Assembly (NCBI RefSeq): GCF_900142325.1
Contig: NZ_FRAM01000004.1
Location: forward strand, 248,001 to 312,000
Length of the DNA: 64,000 bases
Source of the DNA: Epilithonimonas mollis
GTDB lineage: Bacteria > Bacteroidota > Bacteroidia > Flavobacteriales > Weeksellaceae
Direction of reading: 5' to 3'
The translations under genes and the position numbers were made by a program. Positions 8,767 through 16,123 of the stretch are shown here, piece after piece; position 1 is the first letter of the stretch; every line of letters starts with the position of its first letter. The notes beneath the pieces were generated by a model, which was given only the letters and a program-made list of their open reading frames with translations, was not told the origin of the DNA and ran no database searches.

Positions 8767-9690
8767 ATGAAAAAAATATTTTTGAGTGCCATAATACTTG
8801 GTACATTAACCATGTGTAAAAAAGCTGATCTACAGGAATCAAACTCAACTATTTCAACTGCTGACTCCATTGCTGAGAAGGCGTCTGATATTATAGAAAA
8901 ATCAGATTCTGACATGACTGCTGTTATAGATTCGGTGAATCTGAAAACTAAAGATCTTATTAAAAATAAGGAAGATATCGAAAAGGCATTTGATAAAGAA
9001 AAAGAAAAAATCGATTCCATTTCTGAAGATATCAATCAATTTAAAAAAGATATTGAGGGCAAAAAAATTTCGGTTTCTATTGATTCCATAACGCGACAAA
9101 TCAAAAAAGAAATACCTAAGCAAAAGACTATTAAAAAAGTTATATACCGAAACAAAACCCAAAACAACCAACCGCCCGCTTCGGAAACTGCAACATTAGT
9201 TAAGAATGGTTCCGTTGAAATTACCGTTGAAAATTTAGCAGTTGCCAGACAAAATGTAAAGGATATTATTCGAAAATATGACGCTATTGTCAAAACTGAA
9301 AACCTGGTTACCAATGATGAATTCCAGACCTTTTACATCACCTCCAAAGTTCCGTATGAAAAGTTCGATTATCTGGTTGAAGATTTGGGAATATTAGGTA
9401 CGGTGAACAATAAAAACCTGGAATCTAAGGGTGAAACTTACAGACAGAACAAGCTATGTAATCTTGACATCACATTATATGAAAATCATCTGACAAAAAA
9501 AGAATCTGAAAAATATCAGACTTTTGGTGAAAAATCTATGGATGCTATTTCATCAGGTTGGCATGTTATAGGGAGTATTCTGTTATTTCTTCTTCCGTTC
9601 TGGCCTTTATTTCTGATATCTGGAATAGGGTATTACTTTTATAAAAAAAACAAAAAACAGAATAATTCTGAAAACAAAACAGAACAATAA
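8767..9690 (+). CDS. DUF4349-like lipoprotein
   Basis: A 307-residue envelope protein. The N-terminus is a lipoprotein signal with Cys at residue 17 (L-T-M-C-K). A Lys/Glu/Asp-rich helical segment (about 20-130) is likely coiled coil. The next part (about 145-235) matches the DUF4349 pattern: an edge strand, V-E-N-L-A-V-A-R, Y-D-A-I-V, and F-x-I-x-x-K-V-P-x-E-K-F-D. A transmembrane helix near 258-285 and a Lys-rich tail follow. Members are anchored in the membrane; function is unknown, though a ring- or channel-like periplasmic role has been suggested for relatives. It ends at a bidirectional terminator shared with the convergent TPR gene. Confidence 0.75.
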   Translation: MKKIFLSAIILGTLTMCKKADLQESNSTISTADSIAEKASDIIEKSDSDMTAVIDSVNLKTKDLIKNKEDIEKAFDKEKEKIDSISEDINQFKKDIEGKKISVSIDSITRQIKKEIPKQKTIKKVIYRNKTQNNQPPASETATLVKNGSVEITVENLAVARQNVKDIIRKYDAIVKTENLVTNDEFQTFYITSKVPYEKFDYLVEDLGILGTVNNKNLESKGETYRQNKLCNLDITLYENHLTKKESEKYQTFGEKSMDAISSGWHVIGSILLFLLPFWPLFLISGIGYYFYKKNKKQNNSENKTEQ

Positions 9691-9693
9691 TAG

Positions 9694-9722
9694 AAAAGAC
9701 GCTTAAATAAAGCGTCTTTTCA
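9694..9722. terminator. Bidirectional terminator
   Basis: Perfect 10-bp stem AAAAGACGCT / AGCGTCTTTT with a 7-base loop, and A/T runs on both sides. It lies between the convergent DUF4349-like and TPR genes and can stop transcription from either side. Confidence 0.88.
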
Positions 9723-9743
9723 TTTATAAACAAATCTGAATAT

Positions 9744-10307
9744 CTAGTTCATCAAGCTTTTACTCAGATTAAGAGCATCTTGATTTGAACTGTCATATTG
9801 CAGAGATTTTGCAATATATTGTTTCGCTTTTTCCGGGTTACTTTCCTTGTCAAGAAATGCAATAAAGAAATAAGCATAAGCTAAATTTTGTTTATTTGCA
9901 TCTACCTCTTCCGGTTTCACTTTGGCAATATATTGTTCATATGCCATTTTTGCACCATCATTATTTTTAGCTGATTGATTAGCATAGCCAATACTATAAT
10001 ATGCAGGTGCCCAATCCGGGATGATAGCAGTCACTTTATTCCAAGTAGCTATGGCAGAAGTCCAGTCACTCGCATTTTGATAAGCGGTAGCCAATCCAAC
10101 AAGCGATTGGGTATCATCCGGCTTCGCAGCAATTTTTTGTTTAAGACCTTCTATTTCAGGGTTGCTTACCCCAGAAGTTTGCGCTGTTGCTGCAGTTTGG
10201 TTGTTGATGGTATCATTTGAAGTTTGGTTTGTTTGTGCAGTCATATAATTTGCTGCAATAAATGATAAACCAAACAATAAGCTTTTAATTTTAAATTCCG
10301 TTTTCAT
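9744..10307 (-). CDS. Exported TPR-repeat protein
   Basis: A 187-residue protein with a signal peptide to about residue 25 (T-A-Q), a Thr/Asn/Gln-rich linker and about three tetratricopeptide units from residue 50 on (L-V-G-L-A-T-A-Y, A-P-A-Y-Y-S-I-G-Y-A, Y-A-Y-F-F-I-A-F-L). TPR solenoids mediate protein-protein contacts. It stands alone, convergent with the DUF4349-like gene and divergent from the MarR gene, so context gives no pathway. Periplasmic location is inferred from the signal peptide. Confidence 0.8.
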   Translation of the reverse strand: MKTEFKIKSLLFGLSFIAANYMTAQTNQTSNDTINNQTAATAQTSGVSNPEIEGLKQKIAAKPDDTQSLVGLATAYQNASDWTSAIATWNKVTAIIPDWAPAYYSIGYANQSAKNNDGAKMAYEQYIAKVKPEEVDANKQNLAYAYFFIAFLDKESNPEKAKQYIAKSLQYDSSNQDALNLSKSLMN

Positions 10308-10546
10308 AACTTTTCAATTTTGTTGTGTTTGATAATTCGCAATAACAATTCCATAAACAAATATTTTTTTAAGTTTTTAAACTTTTTATCATAATTTTAA
10401 GATTGTATGATTAAGTTTTAAGATATTTTAAACATTTGTTTATAAATACAATTTTACTGTTTAAATTATTTTTGGCTTTATTATTGATAGTATTTTTTTA
10501 TACCTTTATATATATTTTTTACAATATTTATACACTAATTACATCC

Positions 10547-11221
10547 ATGAATTTTAAATTAATTAATGACACTATAAAACTTTTGGAAACATTCGACTCC
10601 GAAAATATAAATAGTATCTACTCAAACGATATCAATGGTTTTAAAAACTGGATAGCAGAAAAAGAAATCTCCGAAAAACATATTGTCCCCGAAGAACCGG
10701 CTTGGGAAGGTAAAAACAACGGAAGATCTGCAGAAAGCGTTATCAGCACATTGCTTGTTCATCTAAACAGGTATGCAAAAACTTATTCCAAATCTGCGAT
10801 TGCCGGTTCGGATTTCAGCACGCAGGAAGAATTTATTTACCTGATTAACCTACAGGCTTTTGGCGAAATGACTAAAATAGAACTGATTAAAAAGAACATT
10901 CATGATAAATCTGCCGGTATACTTACTATAAACCGTCTTATAAAGCAAGGTTGGGTGGAACAAACCAATTCTGCCAAAGATAAAAGATCAAAAGTGCTGA
11001 AAATGACCCAGCAAGGCATTATAGCTCTGGATCAGCAAATGAATAAAATCCGGAATGCAAGCAAAATAGTAACCGGAAATCTTAATTATACAGAAAAAAT
11101 ACAACTTATAAAAATACTGGATAAACTAGACCGTTTTCACAATCCGATTTACAACAGGAATATCGACAGCAATCAACTTATAGAAACTGTTTTGAAGGAT
11201 TATTCATTCGGAGAAAATTAA
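10547..11221 (+). CDS. MarR-type winged-helix regulator preceding carotenoid operon
   Basis: A 224-residue DNA-binding protein. The middle to C-terminal region shows a MarR-type winged helix: recognition helix around S-A-G-I-L-T-I-N-R-L-I-K-Q-G-W-V, and a wing at N-S-A-K-D-K-R-S-K-V-L-K-M-T. Starting at the ATG at 10547 avoids 37 preceding codons that would encode a long Phe/Ile-rich stretch not expected in front of this domain; the upstream AT-rich bases are more likely promoter. It is separated by only 4 bases from crtI, so it is probably co-transcribed and a candidate local regulator of pigment synthesis. The inducer is unknown. Confidence 0.8.
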   Translation: MNFKLINDTIKLLETFDSENINSIYSNDINGFKNWIAEKEISEKHIVPEEPAWEGKNNGRSAESVISTLLVHLNRYAKTYSKSAIAGSDFSTQEEFIYLINLQAFGEMTKIELIKKNIHDKSAGILTINRLIKQGWVEQTNSAKDKRSKVLKMTQQGIIALDQQMNKIRNASKIVTGNLNYTEKIQLIKILDKLDRFHNPIYNRNIDSNQLIETVLKDYSFGEN

Positions 11222-11225
11222 AGAC

Positions 11226-12695
11226 ATGAAGAAAAAAACAGCAATTATAGGTTCCGGATTTTCTGGTTTGTCAGCAGCAGCATATTGTTCCGGACTTGGA
11301 AATGAAGTTCACGTTTTTGAAAGAAATGAAAGTCTGGGCGGGCGTGCAAGAAGTTTTCGGACAGACAATGGTTATACTTTCGATATGGGGCCAAGCTGGT
11401 ATTGGATGCCTGATATTATCGAAGGTTTTTTTAAAGATTTTGGATCATCTAGAGAGGATTTTTATGAATTAATTCCTCTCAATCCACAATTTGAAATGGT
11501 TTTTTCTGATGGCAAAATGGAGATTCCTCAGGATTATGAAGAGATGAAAAATCTTTTTGAATTCACGGAAAAAGGAGCCGGAAAAAGGCTTGATGACTTT
11601 ATGAAAGATGCACAGTATAAGTATGAAGTCGGGATGAAAGATTTTGTCAACAAGCCTTGTCATTCCTGGCTGGAATTTTTTTCTCCCACGATTGCTAAAA
11701 GCGCATTAAAACTTGATTTGCTGAGCGATTTTCATCACTTTGTCAGAAAATATTTTAAGCATCCCAAACTGATAACGCTTATGGAATTTCCTGTAATTTT
11801 TCTAGGTGCAGCGCCAAAGGATATTCCAGCTTTGTACAGTCTGATGAATTATGGAGGCTATAAACTCGGAACTTGGTATCCCATGGGCGGATTCATTAAG
11901 ATTATTGAAGCTATGGCAACCATTGGAAAACAAAAAGGCGTTCATTTTCACCTTAATTCCGATGTTCAAAAAATAATAATCGAAGATAAAAAGGTTGCCG
12001 GGATTATGGTAAATGGTGAAAAACTCAAATTTGACACTGTTATTGCTTCCTCCGATTATCATCATACTGAAGAAAAACTTTTGGAGAAAGAATACAGAAA
12101 TTATGACGAAAAATACTGGAAGAAAAAAACTTTTGCTCCATCTTGTTTGATTTTCTACTTAGGATTCAAAGAAAAAATACCTAATCTTAAACATCATACT
12201 TTGTTCTTCGAAAATGATCTTGATCTGCATACAAACGAAATCTATACTGACAAAAAATGGCCGACAAAGCCACTTTTCTATGTTTGTTGTCCTTCAAAAA
12301 CTGATGAAAATCTTGCTCCGGAAAATTGTGAAAATGTTTTCTTGCTAATGCCAATCGCTACAGGAATTGAAGATTCGGAAATGATGAGAGAAAAATATTT
12401 TTCTGAAATGATACAGAGAATCGAGAAACATACAAAAACCAAACATCTGATCTCTAAGCTGGATTATAAGAAAAGCTATTGTATCAACGATTTTATCAGC
12501 GATTATAATGCTTATGAAGGAAATGCATACGGACTGGCAAACACTCTTTCACAGACTGCAGTGCTGAAACCTTCTTTAAAAAACAAAAAAGTTAAAAACC
12601 TTTTTTACACAGGCCAATTAACCGTGCCCGGACCGGGTGTTCCGCCATCCATTATATCCGGAAAAATCGCAGCTACCGAATCCAATAAACCATAA
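11226..12695 (+). CDS. crtI: Phytoene desaturase
   Basis: A 489-residue FAD enzyme that introduces double bonds into phytoene to make lycopene. The N-terminal dinucleotide-binding motif G-S-G-F-S-G (residues 9-14) with Glu32 and the G-G-R-A-R-S-F block is typical, as is the C-terminal Y-T-G-Q-L-T-V-P-G-P-G-V-P motif that contacts FAD. Length matches bacterial CrtI (about 490). It is second in an operon with crtB 17 bases downstream, followed by crtZ and a lycopene cyclase, so the product is all-trans lycopene for zeaxanthin. I see no missing key residues. Confidence 0.96.
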   Translation: MKKKTAIIGSGFSGLSAAAYCSGLGNEVHVFERNESLGGRARSFRTDNGYTFDMGPSWYWMPDIIEGFFKDFGSSREDFYELIPLNPQFEMVFSDGKMEIPQDYEEMKNLFEFTEKGAGKRLDDFMKDAQYKYEVGMKDFVNKPCHSWLEFFSPTIAKSALKLDLLSDFHHFVRKYFKHPKLITLMEFPVIFLGAAPKDIPALYSLMNYGGYKLGTWYPMGGFIKIIEAMATIGKQKGVHFHLNSDVQKIIIEDKKVAGIMVNGEKLKFDTVIASSDYHHTEEKLLEKEYRNYDEKYWKKKTFAPSCLIFYLGFKEKIPNLKHHTLFFENDLDLHTNEIYTDKKWPTKPLFYVCCPSKTDENLAPENCENVFLLMPIATGIEDSEMMREKYFSEMIQRIEKHTKTKHLISKLDYKKSYCINDFISDYNAYEGNAYGLANTLSQTAVLKPSLKNKKVKNLFYTGQLTVPGPGVPPSIISGKIAATESNKP

Positions 12696-12712
12696 CCTGA
12701 ATACATCTAAAT

Positions 12713-13549
12713 ATGAAAAAATTATTCGACGAACTTTCTTATAAGATAAGCAAACAAACGACAAAACAATATAGTACAAGCTTCTCGCTTGGTATCCTTG
12801 CATTGTCACCAAAGATCAGAAATGCCATCTACGCGATCTATGGTTATGTGCGTCTGGCAGACGAAATCGTAGATAGCTTCCATGGTTATGACAAGCAAAA
12901 ATTATTGTCACGTTTCCGAGAAGAAACTACAGTTGCACTGGAAGAGAAAATTTCTTTAAATCCTATTCTGCATTCGTTTCAGGAAACAGTTCATCAATAT
13001 AAAATTGATTTTCAGCTCATTGATCAATTCCTGAGAAGTATGGAAATGGATCTCCATAAGATCGATTATAACTCTGAACTTTATAAAGAATATATCCTTG
13101 GTTCTGCAGAAGTTGTGGGACTAATGTGTCTTCAGGTTTTTGTGGAAGGCAACAAATCTGAATATGAAACGCTCAAACCCTATGCAATGATCCTGGGTTC
13201 CGCTTTCCAGAAAGTGAATTTCCTGCGCGATATGAAAGATGACTATTACGTTTTGGGAAGGACTTATTTCCCGAATGTGGATATAAAGGATTTTGATAAT
13301 AAGGTGAAAGAAGAGATCGAAAAAGAAATTCATGAAGAATTCCAAAAAGCGCTGGAAGGTATAAAATTGCTTCCGAATTCTTCCCGTTTTGGTGTTTACC
13401 TCGCTTACCGGTATTACATTTCATTATTCCGAAAGATCAGAAAAACATCTGCGGGAAAGATTATCAATCAAAGAATAAGAATCTCCAACAGAAGAAAAAT
13501 ATCTCTGATGATGGGCTGTTACCTGGAATATAAAATGTCCATGATATGA
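12713..13549 (+). CDS. crtB: Phytoene synthase
   Basis: A 278-residue cytoplasmic or membrane-associated prenyl synthase that joins two geranylgeranyl diphosphates into phytoene. The two Asp-rich motifs that bind Mg-diphosphate are present: D-E-I-V-D (residues 50-54) and D-M-K-D-D (173-177). The R-T-Y-F-P following the second motif is also typical. Squalene synthase-like enzymes share this fold, but the crtI/crtZ neighbours point to phytoene. The stop overlaps the start of the next gene by 4 bases (ATGA), indicating translational coupling. Confidence 0.95.
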   Translation: MKKLFDELSYKISKQTTKQYSTSFSLGILALSPKIRNAIYAIYGYVRLADEIVDSFHGYDKQKLLSRFREETTVALEEKISLNPILHSFQETVHQYKIDFQLIDQFLRSMEMDLHKIDYNSELYKEYILGSAEVVGLMCLQVFVEGNKSEYETLKPYAMILGSAFQKVNFLRDMKDDYYVLGRTYFPNVDIKDFDNKVKEEIEKEIHEEFQKALEGIKLLPNSSRFGVYLAYRYYISLFRKIRKTSAGKIINQRIRISNRRKISLMMGCYLEYKMSMI

Positions 13550-13995
13550 AAATGATATATTCCTTTTTATTAATTTTTTCTTTTTTGATGCTGTCGAGCC
13601 AGGATATTACTACAATCAGGAAGAATTATCAGAAAGCTGTTTCTGACAAACAGGCTTGCAGAGAAATGCTGGCTCAATTCGAAAATAAAAGAAACGAAGG
13701 TTTGGAACTGGCTTATCAGGGAGCGTTCCAGGCAATCTGGGCAAAACACACAAACAATCCTTTTGAAAAACTCAGTACTTTCAAAAAAGGAAAAAGCAAT
13801 ATCGAAAAAGCTCTGAAACAGAATCCGGATCAGATAGAATCCATATTTCTTCGCTACTCTATCCAGAAAGAAAGCCCCGGATTTTTGGGCTATAAATCGA
13901 ATATCAAGGAAGACAGAGCAATGCTTGATAAAAATGTTAAACATATCGATGACGCATTATTAAAACAAATGATCATCCAGATTCTTAAAAGCTAA
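13546..13995 (+). CDS. Unknown exported protein in carotenoid operon
   Basis: A 149-residue protein with an N-terminal signal peptide (hydrophobic to about residue 17, then S-S-Q-D) and a mostly helical mature part with an A-x-W-A-K-H pattern around residue 63 and a TPR-like helix pair at 75-105 (I-E-K-A-L-K-Q-N-P-D-Q-I-E-S-I-F). I do not recognise a named family. It starts within the crtB stop codon and is followed 2 bases later by the SRPBCC gene, so it is tightly embedded in the pigment operon. A supporting role in the envelope, for example pigment trafficking, is only a guess. Confidence 0.75.
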   Translation: MKMIYSFLLIFSFLMLSSQDITTIRKNYQKAVSDKQACREMLAQFENKRNEGLELAYQGAFQAIWAKHTNNPFEKLSTFKKGKSNIEKALKQNPDQIESIFLRYSIQKESPGFLGYKSNIKEDRAMLDKNVKHIDDALLKQMIIQILKS

Positions 13996-13997
13996 AA

Positions 13998-14471
13998 ATG
14001 AAACATCGTCTATACCGTGAGCAACAGCTGAATTGCAGTTTGCAGGAAGCATGGAAGTTCTTTTCATCCGCCAATAATCTTTCCAAGATTACACCAAAAG
14101 AGATGAATTTCGTCGTCATCACCGAACTTGCTGATGATAATATCTATAAAGGTATGATGATTGACTATTTTGTCTCCCCTTTTTGGGGAATCAAAATGCC
14201 ATGGAAAACGGAGATCACGGAAGTTGACTCCGGGAAAAGTTTTACGGATTTCCAAAAGTACGGACCGTACAGGCTTTGGAATCACAGACATGATTTTATC
14301 GAAAACCGTGACGGTGTACTGATGAAAGATACGATTGATTATGAACTTCCGTTTGGGATTTTTGGAGAATTAGCTCATACGTTATTCGTAAGAAAAAAGC
14401 TCATACATATTTTCAATTACCGACAAATGATTTTGGAAAAAATGTTCAATTCAAAAAAAAATAAAATATGA
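13998..14471 (+). CDS. SRPBCC (START-like) ligand-binding protein
   Basis: A 157-residue cytoplasmic protein of the SRPBCC/cyclase-dehydrase type: N-terminal strand (Y-R-E-Q-Q-L-N-C-S), helix with E-A-W-K-F-F-S, then Asn-Leu-S-K-I-T-P. This fold forms a hydrophobic cavity that binds lipids or polyketides. Placement between the unknown gene and crtZ (4-base overlap with crtZ) suggests it handles carotenoid or an apolar precursor; such genes recur in Flavobacteriia pigment loci as far as I recall. No catalytic residues can be assigned. Confidence 0.8.
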   Translation: MKHRLYREQQLNCSLQEAWKFFSSANNLSKITPKEMNFVVITELADDNIYKGMMIDYFVSPFWGIKMPWKTEITEVDSGKSFTDFQKYGPYRLWNHRHDFIENRDGVLMKDTIDYELPFGIFGELAHTLFVRKKLIHIFNYRQMILEKMFNSKKNKI

Positions 14472-14932
14472 ATTTTCTCATAATATTAATAACTTTTTTC
14501 CTTATGGAAGGCGCAACCTGGATAATTCATAAATATGTTATGCATGGTTTTCTATGGTCTCTGCACCGTGATCATCATGATCACAGTAATGATCCGCCTT
14601 TGGAAAAAAATGATTATTTTTTTATTATTTTTGCTATTCCGGCGATTATATTGATGTATTTTGGAAGTATCAACAGCTTTAATTACTTATTTTATATTGG
14701 GCTTGGTGTTACCATTTACGGAATGGCATATTTTTTTGTACATGATATATTTATTCACCAAAGGGTCAAGGTGCTGAAAAATACTAAGAATCCATATCTT
14801 TTGGCGATAAGAAGAGCACACAAGCAACATCATAAACATCTCGGGAAAGAACATGGAGAATGTTTCGGGTTTCTTTGGGTGCCTGTAAAATATTTTAGAA
14901 TGTACTTCAGTCAGAACAAAACACACACATAG
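14468..14932 (+). CDS. crtZ: Beta-carotene hydroxylase (fatty acid hydroxylase superfamily)
   Basis: A 154-residue integral membrane di-iron enzyme that hydroxylates the beta-rings of beta-carotene to give zeaxanthin. The His clusters of the family are visible: H-K-Y-V-M-H (21-26), H-R-D-H-H (33-37), a H-D-I-F-I-H pair near the middle and H-K-Q-H-H-K-H near the C-terminus. Three to four membrane helices lie between. Start overlaps the SRPBCC stop (ATGA), and the lycopene cyclase begins one codon after its stop, so all are coupled. Confidence 0.93.
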   Translation: MNFLIILITFFLMEGATWIIHKYVMHGFLWSLHRDHHDHSNDPPLEKNDYFFIIFAIPAIILMYFGSINSFNYLFYIGLGVTIYGMAYFFVHDIFIHQRVKVLKNTKNPYLLAIRRAHKQHHKHLGKEHGECFGFLWVPVKYFRMYFSQNKTHT

Positions 14933-15640
14933 ATGCAATTAACTTATTTGCTTATTGATTTTTTAACTGTTATTATCTGTTTCGTATTTTCTTTTCATCC
15001 GAAAATCAGATTCAACAGGTACTTCGGAGCATTTTTTCTGTCATCCTTCATCGTTGGCCTGGTCTTTATCGGCTGGGATATATGGTTTACAAAAACAGGT
15101 GTATGGTGGTTTAATGACAAATATATTACCGGTTTCAAAATTTTTGAACTTCCTATCGAGGAGATTCTGTTTTTCATCTGTATTCCATTTTCCTGCATTT
15201 TCACATATTTCTGTCTTGACAAATTCTTCGACCTTGACTGGAAAACTTCCCAGGAAAAAGTTTTCATTCCCGTTTCGATCATTATCTATCTTATAATTGC
15301 AATTTATTTTCGTGACAATATCTATACACTTGTTACATTTCTGAGCTTGTCCATCACATTATTTATTCTCTATTTCGTTATGAAATCCGGTTGGCTAGGT
15401 AAAGCAACTACAGTATATCTGCTTTTATTTCCGGGATTTCTTACCGTAAACGGAATACTTACAGGAACAGGTCTGGATACTCCTGTGGTCAATTATAATC
15501 CGGAAGATTATATCGGTTTAAGAATTTTCACCATCCCTATCGAAGATTTTTTCTATGGTTATGAAATGATACTCTGGAATCTATTCTTATTCAAAAAATT
15601 TTCCCGCAAAAATTCATTAGACTCAGCTGACATACTTTAA
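14933..15640 (+). CDS. Lycopene beta-cyclase, CrtYcd-like fused membrane type
   Basis: A 235-residue membrane protein with two copies of the lycopene cyclase domain: the first with L-P-I-E-E-I-L-F-F (about residues 74-82), the second with I-P-I-E-D-F-F-Y-G (about 199-207). In Gram-positives and archaea the two domains are separate (CrtYc/CrtYd) or fused; the fused form is standard in many Bacteroidota. It closes lycopene ends to beta-rings. It is the last gene of the operon, immediately after crtZ. No clear terminator follows. Confidence 0.92.
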   Translation: MQLTYLLIDFLTVIICFVFSFHPKIRFNRYFGAFFLSSFIVGLVFIGWDIWFTKTGVWWFNDKYITGFKIFELPIEEILFFICIPFSCIFTYFCLDKFFDLDWKTSQEKVFIPVSIIIYLIIAIYFRDNIYTLVTFLSLSITLFILYFVMKSGWLGKATTVYLLLFPGFLTVNGILTGTGLDTPVVNYNPEDYIGLRIFTIPIEDFFYGYEMILWNLFLFKKFSRKNSLDSADIL

Positions 15641-15863
15641 AATTAGTATTGAGTCTATATTTTCTTATTTAATTTCTTTTTTTAACTATCTGCAGAATTA
15701 ATTTGGATTCAGTATTTTCAAATATAATTTAAAGTAAATAATAAATTATATATCAATTAATAAACAATTGTTTGATAAAAATATAAAATAATTAAAATAA
15801 ATTTAATTATTAATTTATCAATATTCAATAATAATTATTAATTTTACCTTATACTAATCCTCA
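15641..15863. other. AT-rich gap
   Basis: About 220 bases of very AT-rich sequence between the carotenoid operon and the next small gene. I see no gene or terminator; the part after 15750 probably holds the promoter of the 84-residue gene. Confidence 0.5.
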
Positions 15864-16118
15864 ATGAAATACACATTAATCAAAAGAAACAAAAATTTTC
15901 GTACAACTTCGAATTCTGAATTCGTAGCCTGGATGAGAAAACATGACCTTCAGCAATGGGAAGATAATCTGGACTTCATGAAAGGTTATGCTTATAGGAA
16001 ATTAACGTTCGAAAAGATGGAAATACGGAGTGACAATGAAGATGCTTTTGTGGAAGATCTGCAAAAAAATAACCTTTTGAAAATCGAATCTTCAAAAGGT
16101 TTATTTGGGTTATTTTAA
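15864..16118 (+). CDS. Small uncharacterised protein, 84 residues
   Basis: An 84-residue soluble, charged protein without signal peptide or membrane helix. It has a Trp-rich helix (E-F-V-A-W-M-R-K-H-D-L-Q-Q-W-E) and ends with G-L-F-G-L-F. It lies between the carotenoid operon and the convergent E1 gene, whose stop is 5 bases away. Codon use and length are consistent with a real gene. I do not recognise a family; function unknown. Confidence 0.6.
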   Translation: MKYTLIKRNKNFRTTSNSEFVAWMRKHDLQQWEDNLDFMKGYAYRKLTFEKMEIRSDNEDAFVEDLQKNNLLKIESSKGLFGLF

Positions 16119-16123
16119 ATTGT

